From the NCBI GenBank assembly GCA_947626545.1, contig CANQSS010000012.1, forward strand, positions 1-48,991: DNA of 48,991 nt, written 5' to 3'. The notes below the pieces were generated by a model. It saw only the letters and a list, made by a program, of their open reading frames with translations. It was not told where the DNA came from and made no database searches. This stretch comes from an uncultured Akkermansia sp. Lineage in GTDB: Bacteria > Verrucomicrobiota > Verrucomicrobiia > Verrucomicrobiales > Akkermansiaceae. The position numbers were made by a program, and so were the translations under genes. Of the stretch, positions 35,220 through 43,040 are shown piece after piece (position 1 is the first letter of the stretch; every line of letters starts with the position of its first letter).

Positions 35220-36119
35220 TTAACAATGCTTGCGGGTTGAAGATCGGACAAATTGCCAGGTGTTGAAAATGTGCTGGCAAAGGAGGTGCAGGGTGGGTCC
35301 GAGGAAAACCAACGGGGAGCAGTAGCACAGTCCGAGGTAGATTCCGACTGCGGTGTTTTTCTGTCCGAGGCATTGCCCGACCTCTCGTCCGTATTTTTTG
35401 CCGCCGATGAAGTGTCCAATGCAAAACCCGCAGGTGCACAACACTGCCGCAAGGATGAGGTAGGGCAGGATTTGGTCGAATGTAGCATTTGCCTCAGAGA
35501 TGCGGGTGACGCCCGTAGCAGAGACGAGAGCCATACTGAGCATCCAGAGGAAGAGCGAGAAGCCGCCCAACTTGCGACTCACCGCCTTGCTGCTCGGCAG
35601 CAGCCAGCGCAGGAGCGCGGCGACAAGGCACGGCAGTATCAGCATGATGAGTACTTGGTCCAGCACCACGAAGAAGAGCTGCAGGCGTGAGAGACTGAGT
35701 CCAGTGTGCGGTGTGATGGTGAAAGGGGTAAAGACAGGAATGACGATGGATGCCATCACACTGTTGAGCAGGAGAGCTACGGCGGCGAATTCCGATTTGC
35801 CGCCCAACAACTGCACCACGACTGGGCTACTTGCCGCAGCTCCCACAATGCATGCGAGAAAAGCTGACTCCGCAAGTTCCTCGTACCCGAGCAGATGGAG
35901 GATTCCCCATGGTACGAGTCCCATGAAGAGATTGGCCACGAGGAGCAGAAAATGTTCTCGTCGCGGACGAAGCTCTGCTACCTCCATCCCTGTGAGGGTG
36001 ATCATGAGCATGATCCCCACGAAATACGGCATCAGCCATGAGTACACATGCAGTCCCGGCAACACCCCGCCTACGACGAAGGAAATTAGGAGTCCCCACT
36101 TTTTGAGCGTCTGCAGCAT
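35220..36119 (-). CDS. Bile acid:sodium symporter (BASS) family transporter
   Basis: The product of about 299 aa has eight to nine hydrophobic segments and no signal peptide. The family hallmark near the C-terminus is GQKNTAVGIYLGLCY, preceded by AAASSPVVVQLLGG in the middle. These match the sodium and substrate sites of BASS-family carriers. The substrate in this organism is unknown; BASS proteins move bile acids, pyruvate or other organic anions. The ATG at 36119 is chosen because the ATG at 36131 lies inside the -10 box of the promoter. The gene converges with the RND operon, with only 43 bp between stops. Confidence 0.8.
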   Translation of the reverse strand: MLQTLKKWGLLISFVVGGVLPGLHVYSWLMPYFVGIMLMITLTGMEVAELRPRREHFLLLVANLFMGLVPWGILHLLGYEELAESAFLACIVGAAASSPVVVQLLGGKSEFAAVALLLNSVMASIVIPVFTPFTITPHTGLSLSRLQLFFVVLDQVLIMLILPCLVAALLRWLLPSSKAVSRKLGGFSLFLWMLSMALVSATGVTRISEANATFDQILPYLILAAVLCTCGFCIGHFIGGKKYGREVGQCLGQKNTAVGIYLGLCYCSPLVFLGPTLHLLCQHIFNTWQFVRSSTRKHC

Positions 36120-36129
36120 ATCCGCCCGC

Positions 36130-36157
36130 ATTATACAAGTGTTCCGGTATGAGTCAA
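36130..36157 (-). promoter_or_regulatory. Promoter of the BASS-family gene
   Basis: On the minus strand TTGACT (36157-36152) and a perfect TATAAT (36135-36130) are 16 bp apart. The predicted start near 36123 leaves about 4 nt before the ATG at 36119. Confidence 0.65.
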
Positions 36158-36275
36158 GAAATTGGAGCAAAAGACCAGGGCAAACGCATAAGAGGTGCTG
36201 AATATGACAACGAAAGGATGCCCGTACGATTCAAAAAAAAAGGAAGCAGATTTTTGGGTGAGAGAAAAATAGAGA

Positions 36276-36305
36276 TTGAATTGAAGTGGGTGAAAGGGGT
36301 AAAAT
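36276..36305 (+). promoter_or_regulatory. Promoter of the aldo/keto reductase gene
   Basis: TTGAAT (36276-36281) and TAAAAT (36300-36305) are 18 bp apart. The ATG at 36312 is only 6 bp after the -10 box, so transcription would start at or next to the A of ATG. Confidence 0.55.
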
Positions 36306-36311
36306 GAGGGC

Positions 36312-37295
36312 ATGAGATACGCAGAGATAGGAAAGACCGGGATCAAGATTTCGCGGTTGTGCGTGGGAGGGATGTCTTTCGGAGCGCCATCGCAGGATTT
36401 TCATTTGTGGACGCTGGAGCAGGGGGACACGACACGAATGATCGCCCATGCGCTGGAAGTGGGAGTGAATTTTATCGACACGGCCAACTGCTACTCGAAA
36501 GGTACGAGTGAGCAGTATATCGGTCGAGCTTTGAGAGAGCTTGGAGTGCCGAGGGAACAGGTTGTCATTGCTTCCAAGGTGTATTTCAACGAGGGTAACC
36601 TTTCCCGCGCGGCAATTCTGCGGGAGATTGACGGCACCCTGCACAGGCTCGGCACAGATTATTTGGATATCTACTACATCCATCGCTTTGATTACACGAC
36701 GCCCATTGAGGAAACGATGGAGACGCTGCACAGCCTCGTGATGGCGGGAAAGGTGCGCGCATTGGGAGCATCTGCTATGTATGGCTATCAGTTCCACAAT
36801 CTGCAGATGGTTGCGGAGAAAAATGGCTGGACGCCGTTTTCCGCCATGCAGAACCACTATAATCTCCTTTACCGTGAGGACGAGCGAGAACTCATCCCGG
36901 TGTGCGCGCAGTACGGCGTGTCGCTCATCCCATATAGTCCGTTGGCCGGTGGACATCTTACCCACCGGGAGTGGGACAGCGGTACCCCGCGCAGCACGAC
37001 TGATCGCAATTTACACAGCAAATACGATCCCACCCGCGAAGCCGACATGCGCATCGTGGAGCGCGTGGCGGAGCTGGCAGAGAAGCGGGGTGAACCCATG
37101 AGCGCAGTGGCGCTGGCGTGGCTTTTTGCGCGCGGCGTAGCGGCTCCCATTGTGGGCGCCACTCATGCTGCTCATTTTGATGACGCATTGCGAGCCTTAG
37201 ACATACAGCTTTCCGACGAGGAGATTTCCATTCTCGAGGAATACTACACGCCCCACGCGATCATGGGGGCTCGGCCGCCAAGGCAAACGCATTAG
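36312..37295 (+). CDS. Aldo/keto reductase
   Basis: This is an NADPH-dependent oxidoreductase of the AKR superfamily with a TIM-barrel fold and 327 aa. The catalytic tetrad is readable: Asp in NFIDTANCYS, Tyr in the same block, Lys in VIASKVYF and His in YYIHRFD. The cofactor region near the C-terminus includes APIVGATHAAH. The sequence resembles the AKR subgroup with the N-terminal pattern GKTGIKISRLCVGGMSFG, related to YdhF/Tas-type reductases. The substrate is unknown. The last codons and stop lie inside a perfect 13-bp inverted repeat. It has its own promoter and no co-directional neighbour. Confidence 0.93.
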   Translation: MRYAEIGKTGIKISRLCVGGMSFGAPSQDFHLWTLEQGDTTRMIAHALEVGVNFIDTANCYSKGTSEQYIGRALRELGVPREQVVIASKVYFNEGNLSRAAILREIDGTLHRLGTDYLDIYYIHRFDYTTPIEETMETLHSLVMAGKVRALGASAMYGYQFHNLQMVAEKNGWTPFSAMQNHYNLLYREDERELIPVCAQYGVSLIPYSPLAGGHLTHREWDSGTPRSTTDRNLHSKYDPTREADMRIVERVAELAEKRGEPMSAVALAWLFARGVAAPIVGATHAAHFDDALRALDIQLSDEEISILEEYYTPHAIMGARPPRQTH

Positions 37296-37310
37296 AAAAT
37301 GCGTTTGCCT
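37281..37310 (+). repeat. Perfect 13-bp inverted repeat across the aldo/keto reductase stop codon
   Basis: AGGCAAACGCATT (37281-37293) and AATGCGTTTGCCT (37298-37310) pair perfectly around an AGAA loop. The TAG stop is at 37293-37295. No T run follows, so this is not a standard intrinsic terminator. TGCGTTTGCC recurs near 37,597 together with GCTCGGCCGCC, which also occurs at 37,269-37,279. Confidence 0.8.
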
Positions 37311-37440
37311 ATGTACGATTTACGATTTGGAAAGTTCGCGCGCGTTGCGCGGGATGCAGAGCAGGAGCGAAGGGGGTGGCAGACAAGGTCTGCCCATGTA
37401 CGATGTATGATGTACGACGTACGATTTATGAATAATGTGC
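37311..37440 (-). repeat. Intergenic low-complexity repeat, partial copy C
   Basis: On the minus strand a GCGCGCAACGCGCGC-like palindrome is followed by AAATCGTAAATCGTA, the same order as block 2 of the composite repeat. A GGCAGAC/GTCTGCC hairpin at 37378-37394 and TACGATGTATGATGTACGAC-type text follow. The rest of the gap, to 37,633, contains an 8-bp inverted pair ATCACCAT/ATGGTGAT near 37,493 and 37,542, but no gene. Confidence 0.5.
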
Positions 37441-37633
37441 GCACTGCGCAGATTTTTTCGGATCATTAATGTATGCTGAGATCTCTATAGAACCATCACC
37501 ATGATGACCGCTTGTTGTCATGATTTTTTGATACGTATAAATGGTGATATCCGTCAATAAGAGCATTTTCCTCTGTTGATTGACTTTCTCTCAAGTGCGT
37601 TTGCCCTAGCTCGGCCGCCGGGGAAGTAAAAGC

Positions 37634-38449
37634 CTATTTCATGCCGCGAAGTTCGCGGATGGTATCGTAGGCACGCCCGATTTGTTGGAATTTCTCTTTT
37701 GCCTGCTGAATCGTGGCTGCAGAAAGACCAGCGCCTTCGGCGAGGTCGGGGTGGCACTCCTTGGCTTTTTTGCGGTAGGCGGATTTCACCTGCGCATCGG
37801 TAGCGTCCGGAGAAATCCCAAGAATCTCGTAGCAACGTTGCACCGAGAAATCGGAGGAAGGGGAGGAAGACTCGCTCTCCTGCTCTGCATCCTCTTCGCT
37901 GTACCCGGCAAAGAAGTCATCGACATCACTCTGCACGCCGAGCACGTGTCCGGCTTCGCGGAGCATGCGCTGTTCCTCCGGGTGCACAAAGCGATCCGCC
38001 ACAACGAGTGCACAGAATACTTGGGCGATGATACGGCGGGTGGCGTGCGAAGCGTGGATAGCATTCAGCTCCGCGGCCAGGTTTTGGACGAAAAAGAGGA
38101 AGGGTGCGGAGGAATCGCGACCAAAGTTAAATTCCAGCCCAAAACGGTGGCGAGTCTCGTCATCCAACTGCCAACTTTCCATGAGATTGCGCACAAAGGC
38201 TGCCTCATCCTCACTCACTCGTCCATCACTTTTGGCCAATTTGCCAAGACATTGGAAGAAGAGCTGTGCGGCGCGTGGAGAGAGCGGTGATCCCCCGCTC
38301 TCATTCCCGTCGATACGGCGACTATTCGACTTTTGCGAAGTGCCTTGATAGGCGAAGTAACAAAAACCGAAGATGGCGCCGAGAGGGCCCGCGAACAAAC
38401 CTCCGATGAATGCGCCGATTAAACCTTTTGCTATATCTTTGAATTCCAT
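37634..38449 (-). CDS. djlA: DjlA-like membrane-anchored J-domain co-chaperone
   Basis: The 271 aa protein, the same length as E. coli DjlA, has an N-terminal glycine-rich hydrophobic segment (GLIGAFIGGLFAGPLGAIFG). A TerB-like helical domain (about 55-175) contains KLAKSDGRVSEDE and VADRFVHPEE. A C-terminal J domain (about 205-271) carries the essential HPD in ECHPDLAEG. J-domain proteins stimulate Hsp70 ATPase. Its position at the end of the murC-murB, ddl, ftsQ unit, 3 bp after ftsQ, suggests co-transcription with division genes. The link to division is an inference. Confidence 0.85.
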   Translation of the reverse strand: MEFKDIAKGLIGAFIGGLFAGPLGAIFGFCYFAYQGTSQKSNSRRIDGNESGGSPLSPRAAQLFFQCLGKLAKSDGRVSEDEAAFVRNLMESWQLDDETRHRFGLEFNFGRDSSAPFLFFVQNLAAELNAIHASHATRRIIAQVFCALVVADRFVHPEEQRMLREAGHVLGVQSDVDDFFAGYSEEDAEQESESSSPSSDFSVQRCYEILGISPDATDAQVKSAYRKKAKECHPDLAEGAGLSAATIQQAKEKFQQIGRAYDTIRELRGMK

Positions 38450-38452
38450 GAG

Positions 38453-39346
38453 TTATTGTTTTTCAGACGACTGATCTTCGAAGATGACCGTGGGATTGAG
38501 CGAAGGGATGACATCCACAGCGCGAACCCGGCGGTGCGTAGCGTGAGCATGGTCGAGAATCATGGCAAGGCGATCCATTTGCTCCCGTATATTACGAACC
38601 TCCATCGTCACCTCGGCGCCATTATCCAAAATGAGCCTCATCTGCCAGTCCTTTGGACGAAAGATCTCAGTGATGGGAGGAATTTCTTCCGGCGCATAAC
38701 GATTGGACGCCGCGATAAGCCTCGCGATGGGGCGAACTTTGCGCGGATCAATTTTCACGCCGGGCTTTAGCTCATCAGCATCACCTGGTCGCAAGTACCA
38801 AGTGGGCACGCCCATGAAATTACGGTGCAGCTCTTCGTTTACCGAAAACAGCACGCCATCCGGGTCCATGAAGAGGCGGGTATCATTGCCGGTGCGCGCA
38901 CCATCCTCCCATGTGACGTAAACGATGGGGATACGTTCATCAACCTCGATGTAAAGGGTATCGGGCAACTCTGCTCGGATGATGGCCGAGCGGATGGCGT
39001 CGTTCGCTTCCAGTTTTTTGCGCAGAGATTCCGTGTTGAGTGTAGCCATGTTTACGGAATCGCCCAATTCCAATATGCGCAACACCTGTTGCTTGTTGAT
39101 GATGTTGTCAGCGGATTTGAAATGAATCTGCTCAACACTTAACCCGTATGCTTTTTCGAGCAGATAACGCGTGCCAATCCACAGTAGAGCAAACACCGGA
39201 GCCAGCAACAGCGCATATTTCAGCCACTTCTTGAGACGCAGTGCTCCGCGCCTCACAGCCAGCAAATTGAATAAGCGATCCCACAGCGACATGTGCTTCT
39301 CTAGCTGCCGCACATTGGAGGTTCTGCTGGAATCGTGCCGCCTCAT
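38453..39346 (-). CDS. ftsQ: Cell division protein FtsQ/DivIB
   Basis: FtsQ is a bitopic inner-membrane divisome protein. The 297 aa sequence has a short basic cytoplasmic part and one membrane helix (about residues 42-62, KYALLLAPVFALLWIGTRYL). A POTRA domain follows (SVEQIHFKSADNIINKQQVL to ELPDTLYIEVDERIPIV) and then a FtsQ/DivIB beta domain. The ATG directly abuts the ddl stop (TAAATG), so the two are translationally coupled. The gene order murC-murB, ddl, ftsQ is that of the dcw cluster. ftsA and ftsZ are not in the window. Confidence 0.9.
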   Translation of the reverse strand: MRRHDSSRTSNVRQLEKHMSLWDRLFNLLAVRRGALRLKKWLKYALLLAPVFALLWIGTRYLLEKAYGLSVEQIHFKSADNIINKQQVLRILELGDSVNMATLNTESLRKKLEANDAIRSAIIRAELPDTLYIEVDERIPIVYVTWEDGARTGNDTRLFMDPDGVLFSVNEELHRNFMGVPTWYLRPGDADELKPGVKIDPRKVRPIARLIAASNRYAPEEIPPITEIFRPKDWQMRLILDNGAEVTMEVRNIREQMDRLAMILDHAHATHRRVRAVDVIPSLNPTVIFEDQSSEKQ

Positions 39347-40270
39347 TTACGAACGCGGGTAGTTGAGCGAAATTTCTGCGATCCGGCGGCAGAGCTCACT
39401 GTAAGAGATGCCGATCGCTGCCGCAGCCTTTGGAAAAAGCGAGGAACCGGTCATGCCGGGTATGGTGTTAATTTCCAATACATAGGGTATTCCGTCATCA
39501 GTGAGCAGCACATCTGCGCGACCGTACACCTGCACCCCCAGCGCCATGTAGGCACTCAGCGCTTCTTGCTGAACGGCGCTTGTCGCTTCCGGGGAGATGT
39601 CGGCCGGGCAGATGTAGTCCGTACCCGCCCCGCCATACATGGAGGGATACTTATTCTGCATGTCATAAAACCCGCAGCGAGGGCAAATATGGATGACGGG
39701 CAGGGCCTCACCGTCCAAAATCGCTACGGTGAGCTCTTTGCCTTGAATAAACTCCTCCACCAACAGTTCGTTGCTGTACTGGGCTGCGGCTGTCAAGGCA
39801 GCATTCAACTGCCCGGACTCGCGCACGATTTCAACCCCCACCGATGATCCCTGGCACGGTGGTTTAATGACCAGCGGCGTGCTGAAGGAAGGCTTCTCCC
39901 CGGCACGGATGACTTCACTTTTGGGTGTGCGCACACCTGCCTTCACGAGCACTTGCTTGGTGAGGATTTTATCGAAACACAGCTTACTGGCAGCTGAACC
40001 CGCACCGGTGTAAGGGATATCGAGCTGCTCCAAGTAGCTCTGCAGTCCGCCATCTTCGCCGTAGGTGCCGTGAATCATGTTGTAGCATAGCTGAGTGCCG
40101 TCAGGAATGGGAGGATTTTCCGCCTCGACCACCACTGGGATCACGTTCGTGAATCCAGCCTGCTGCAGAGCCTCCTGCACAGCCTTTCCGGAAACAAGAG
40201 AGACCTCGCGTTCCGCGCCGGGGCCGCCCATGAGAAGGGCAATTTTTGTATCGTTGGCAAGTTGTTTCAT
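39347..40270 (-). CDS. ddl: D-alanine--D-alanine ligase
   Basis: This ATP-grasp ligase joins two D-alanines for peptidoglycan precursors. The 307 aa sequence shows the N-terminal MGGPGAEREVSLVSG and the ATP-binding block FSTPLVIKPPCQGSSVGV. The omega-loop region is KYPSMYGGAGT and the C-terminal signature is YVLEINTIPGMT. All expected motifs are present. It is 8 bp downstream of the murC-murB fusion and overlaps no gene. The ATG at 40270 begins MKQLANDTKIALLMGG. Confidence 0.97.
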   Translation of the reverse strand: MKQLANDTKIALLMGGPGAEREVSLVSGKAVQEALQQAGFTNVIPVVVEAENPPIPDGTQLCYNMIHGTYGEDGGLQSYLEQLDIPYTGAGSAASKLCFDKILTKQVLVKAGVRTPKSEVIRAGEKPSFSTPLVIKPPCQGSSVGVEIVRESGQLNAALTAAAQYSNELLVEEFIQGKELTVAILDGEALPVIHICPRCGFYDMQNKYPSMYGGAGTDYICPADISPEATSAVQQEALSAYMALGVQVYGRADVLLTDDGIPYVLEINTIPGMTGSSLFPKAAAAIGISYSELCRRIAEISLNYPRS

Positions 40271-40278
40271 AAGGGATA

Positions 40279-42585
40279 TTAAAATTCGGACTCACGCTCG
40301 CCGATGACTTGCACTTCAGCCTTGAGTTCAATCCCGTATTCCTGTTTGGCGCGTCGGCGGATGAAGTCGATAAGCTCGGTCACATCCGTAGCTTTAGCCG
40401 AGCCGGTGTTAATAATGAAATTGGCGTGAAGATCAGAGACTTGAGCGCCTCCAATCGTGTGTCCTTTGAGTCCGAGGTCTGAGATCAACTTGCCGGCCGG
40501 GAGCTCGGGGGACGGGTTCATGAACGTGCAGCCGGCACTGGGCTGCTGGGGCTGGGTAGCGCGGCGTTTTTCGTGAAATTGTTGCATTTTTCCCTCAATT
40601 TCGGAACGATCGCTCGGGGCGCCGCAGAAAGTGGCACGCAGCACGATGTTGTGCTCAAATTCAGGGATCATGCGGTACTGCGCACCTTGCATGGTTTTCT
40701 TGTCAAAGTGCAGCGGCGCGCCCTCCTTGTCCATGGCCTCGGCACTGCTGAAAATGTTCCACATATCGCCACCCATAGAGCCTGCGTTCATACGCAAACT
40801 CCCACCCACGCAGCCGGGTATGCCTTCCATCCATTCAAAACCGGAAATTCCCTGCGCTGCCGCGAAAGCTGCGAGCTTTTTGAGCTTCACTCCTGCCCCG
40901 GCCGTGATGCAACAGCCATCCGCCCTCAGTTCCTCGAACTCCCCACAGCTCAGATGAATGACTGCACCGCGGATGCCCCCATCGCGCACCACGAGATTGG
41001 AGCCTCTTCCTACAAAATATACGGGGATATTGCGATCCTTAAAAAAGGTGAGGACCGATCGAGCCGTTGCGGCAGAATCCGGCTCCAGCCAGAACTGGGC
41101 GCAGCCACCCACGCCGATAGTGGTGTGACGGCTCATAGGTTCGTAGAGCCGTGCAGTAAACGAGCTGCCACAGTCCTGCCGCATTTCGGCAAGCAAGCGC
41201 AGATCGTTGGCAATGCGCGTGCCGGCATCGTGGACGTTACCGGCGCCCAATGTAAGGAACAGATCCCCCGGACGTAAAAAATTGCCAATGATGTGGTGCG
41301 CCCGGTGCAGATCCGGCAAAAATTGAACCTGTCCTCCGCCTTGCTCCTGCACGGCGTCAACAATCGTCTGCCCGCTGATGTCGGGAATGGGGGGCTCACT
41401 GGCGGGATACACATCCGCCACGAAGAGGTGATCCACTTCTTTCAGCACACGCCCAAAGTCATCGCGCAGCAATTTGGTGCGTGTGTAGCGGTGCGGTTGG
41501 AAGAGCACCACGAGCCGCGCGGGCTTCAAGCTTCGCGCAGTGGCCAGCGTGGCGGCAATTTCTGTGGGGTGATGCCCATAATCATCTACAATGCGGTAAT
41601 CGTGAGACAGATACTTGGTTTCAAAGCGTCTGCGCGCTCCGGCAAAAGAGGCCAGTCCACGTACGATGGCAGCAAAGTCACAGCCAAGCTCCAGAGCCTG
41701 CGCCACCGCCGCAAGCGAATTGAGCACATTGTGCCTCCCGGGCACTCCCAACTCCACACGACCGAGAGTTTGATCACCGTGGTGGATGGTGTAAACTGTG
41801 CGACCGCTCTTCACCTCCACCTCATCGGCGGTGTAATCGGCATTCTCCCATCCGTAAGAGATGCTGTTGGGGTAGGCGGAACATACATCAACGGCGCCGG
41901 GGTCGCTTTTGCAGTAGATGATTTTCCCACGAGTCTGCGAGCACAGCTTGTTGAACACACTTTTGATGTGATCCAAGTCGCGGTAGTAATCCAAATGTTC
42001 GGCTTCAATATTCAGGATGATACTGTACTCAGGCAGGTAATTCACGAGCGTCCCATCACTCTCGTCCCCCTCCGCTACTAGATACTCACTCTCCTCATTC
42101 CAATGCGCATTGGCTCCCAGCACCGGTATCTCCGCACCCACGTAATGGCAAGGGCGCAGTCTCCCCTCACGCAGCAAGTGCGCCGTGAGCGAGGAAGTCG
42201 TCGTCTTCCCATGCGAACCGGCAACAACGATCCCCTTCTTGTTGTTCAGAATAGCCGCCAAACACTCTGCGCGGCGGATGCAGGGTATGCCGGCTTCGCG
42301 GGCGGCACGCAGCGCTACGTTGTCCTCTCGTATGGCGCTCGAGTACACCACAACATCGGCATCTTGCACCGGGGTGGCGCTGTGGGGACTGTAAAAGTCC
42401 AGCCCCGCTTGTTGCAGGCGCTCAGTCTCGCGGCTGGTAGAGCGGTCACATCCGCTCACTCGGTGGCCGATTTCCATGAGCATGCGTGCTAAGCCGCTCA
42501 TGCCGCTCCCCGCTACCCCGATGAGATGGATACGCAGCGGGTGCGTTCTGTCCGTTAGTTTCTCGCGTAACAGATCTGCTCTCAT
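40279..42585 (-). CDS. murC-murB: Bifunctional UDP-N-acetylmuramate--L-alanine ligase / UDP-N-acetylmuramate dehydrogenase (MurC-MurB fusion)
   Basis: The N-terminal part (about 1-460 of 768) is MurC: HLIGVAGSGMSGLARML, the ATP loop VAGSHGKTTTSSL, and DDYGHHPTEIAATL. The C-terminal part is MurB: the FAD-binding FVGRGSNLVVRDGGI, then EGIPGCVGGSLRMNAG and SAGCTFMNP. MurB normally has Ser as the proton donor in the last motif (GSxFxNP); here it is Cys. The ATG at 42585 (MRADLLREKL) is preferred over the upstream in-frame start at 42651 because a promoter covers the latter. Fusion puts the consecutive reductase and ligase steps in one chain. Gene order places it at the head of ddl, ftsQ, djlA. 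Confidence 0.95.
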   Translation of the reverse strand: MRADLLREKLTDRTHPLRIHLIGVAGSGMSGLARMLMEIGHRVSGCDRSTSRETERLQQAGLDFYSPHSATPVQDADVVVYSSAIREDNVALRAAREAGIPCIRRAECLAAILNNKKGIVVAGSHGKTTTSSLTAHLLREGRLRPCHYVGAEIPVLGANAHWNEESEYLVAEGDESDGTLVNYLPEYSIILNIEAEHLDYYRDLDHIKSVFNKLCSQTRGKIIYCKSDPGAVDVCSAYPNSISYGWENADYTADEVEVKSGRTVYTIHHGDQTLGRVELGVPGRHNVLNSLAAVAQALELGCDFAAIVRGLASFAGARRRFETKYLSHDYRIVDDYGHHPTEIAATLATARSLKPARLVVLFQPHRYTRTKLLRDDFGRVLKEVDHLFVADVYPASEPPIPDISGQTIVDAVQEQGGGQVQFLPDLHRAHHIIGNFLRPGDLFLTLGAGNVHDAGTRIANDLRLLAEMRQDCGSSFTARLYEPMSRHTTIGVGGCAQFWLEPDSAATARSVLTFFKDRNIPVYFVGRGSNLVVRDGGIRGAVIHLSCGEFEELRADGCCITAGAGVKLKKLAAFAAAQGISGFEWMEGIPGCVGGSLRMNAGSMGGDMWNIFSSAEAMDKEGAPLHFDKKTMQGAQYRMIPEFEHNIVLRATFCGAPSDRSEIEGKMQQFHEKRRATQPQQPSAGCTFMNPSPELPAGKLISDLGLKGHTIGGAQVSDLHANFIINTGSAKATDVTELIDFIRRRAKQEYGIELKAEVQVIGERESEF

Positions 42586-42598
42586 GTGCTCGCGCGGC

Positions 42599-42626
42599 AT
42601 TATACACGAATCCTGCATGCTTTCAA
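42599..42626 (-). promoter_or_regulatory. Promoter of murC-murB, ddl, ftsQ, djlA
   Basis: On the minus strand TTGAAA (42626-42621) and a perfect TATAAT (42604-42599) are 16 bp apart. The predicted start near 42592 gives a leader of about 7 nt to the ATG at 42585. Confidence 0.65.
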
Positions 42627-42655
42627 GGCAAAATGCATGAAAAACACGCAAAGCA

Positions 42656-42975
42656 CCACATCCGTCCCAAGAAAAAGCACCCCCAACAAGCGGTTATCGC
42701 CGCATAATGTAGCATAATGTGTTCATAATTTGCGATTTGTGATTTGAATGCTAGCACGCTACGCGTGTTCCTGCGAAACAAAAGCAAAGCGGAATTTTCA
42801 GAGACGGTGCTGCATTGATAGAAAGAAAGTCTCCTGTGTGAAACTATGTCGGGTTCACGGCTTTGCTCAATCAGCAATGGTTTGAGCTTTTTGCTGGCCT
42901 ACCTTCTTCATCCATGGGAAACGCATGAGGAATGGGTTGAATGAGCCCAGAGAAGATTTTATTGGGACTCGTGAG
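42656..42975 (-). repeat. Composite intergenic repeat, copy B (inverted relative to copy A)
   Basis: On the minus strand, block 1 (42975-42911), block 2 (42766-42728) and block 3 (42688-42656) occur in the same order as copy A at 25,728-25,974. The stretches CCCAATAAAATCTTCTCTGG and TTGGGACGGATGTGG are unchanged. It fills most of the 42,586-43,040 gap between two divergent promoters. I see no gene in that gap. Confidence 0.8.
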
Positions 42976-43004
42976 GTCAATTTCGCTGGAGGCGCAAGAT
43001 AGGC

Positions 43005-43034
43005 TTGACTCCGTACCGCATTTTGGCGTAAATA
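43005..43034 (+). promoter_or_regulatory. Promoter of the lipoprotein-like gene
   Basis: TTGACT (43005-43010) and TAAATA (43029-43034) are 18 bp apart. The -10 box ends 6 bp before the ATG at 43041, predicting a leaderless or nearly leaderless transcript. Confidence 0.55.
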
Positions 43035-43040
43035 AAGACG

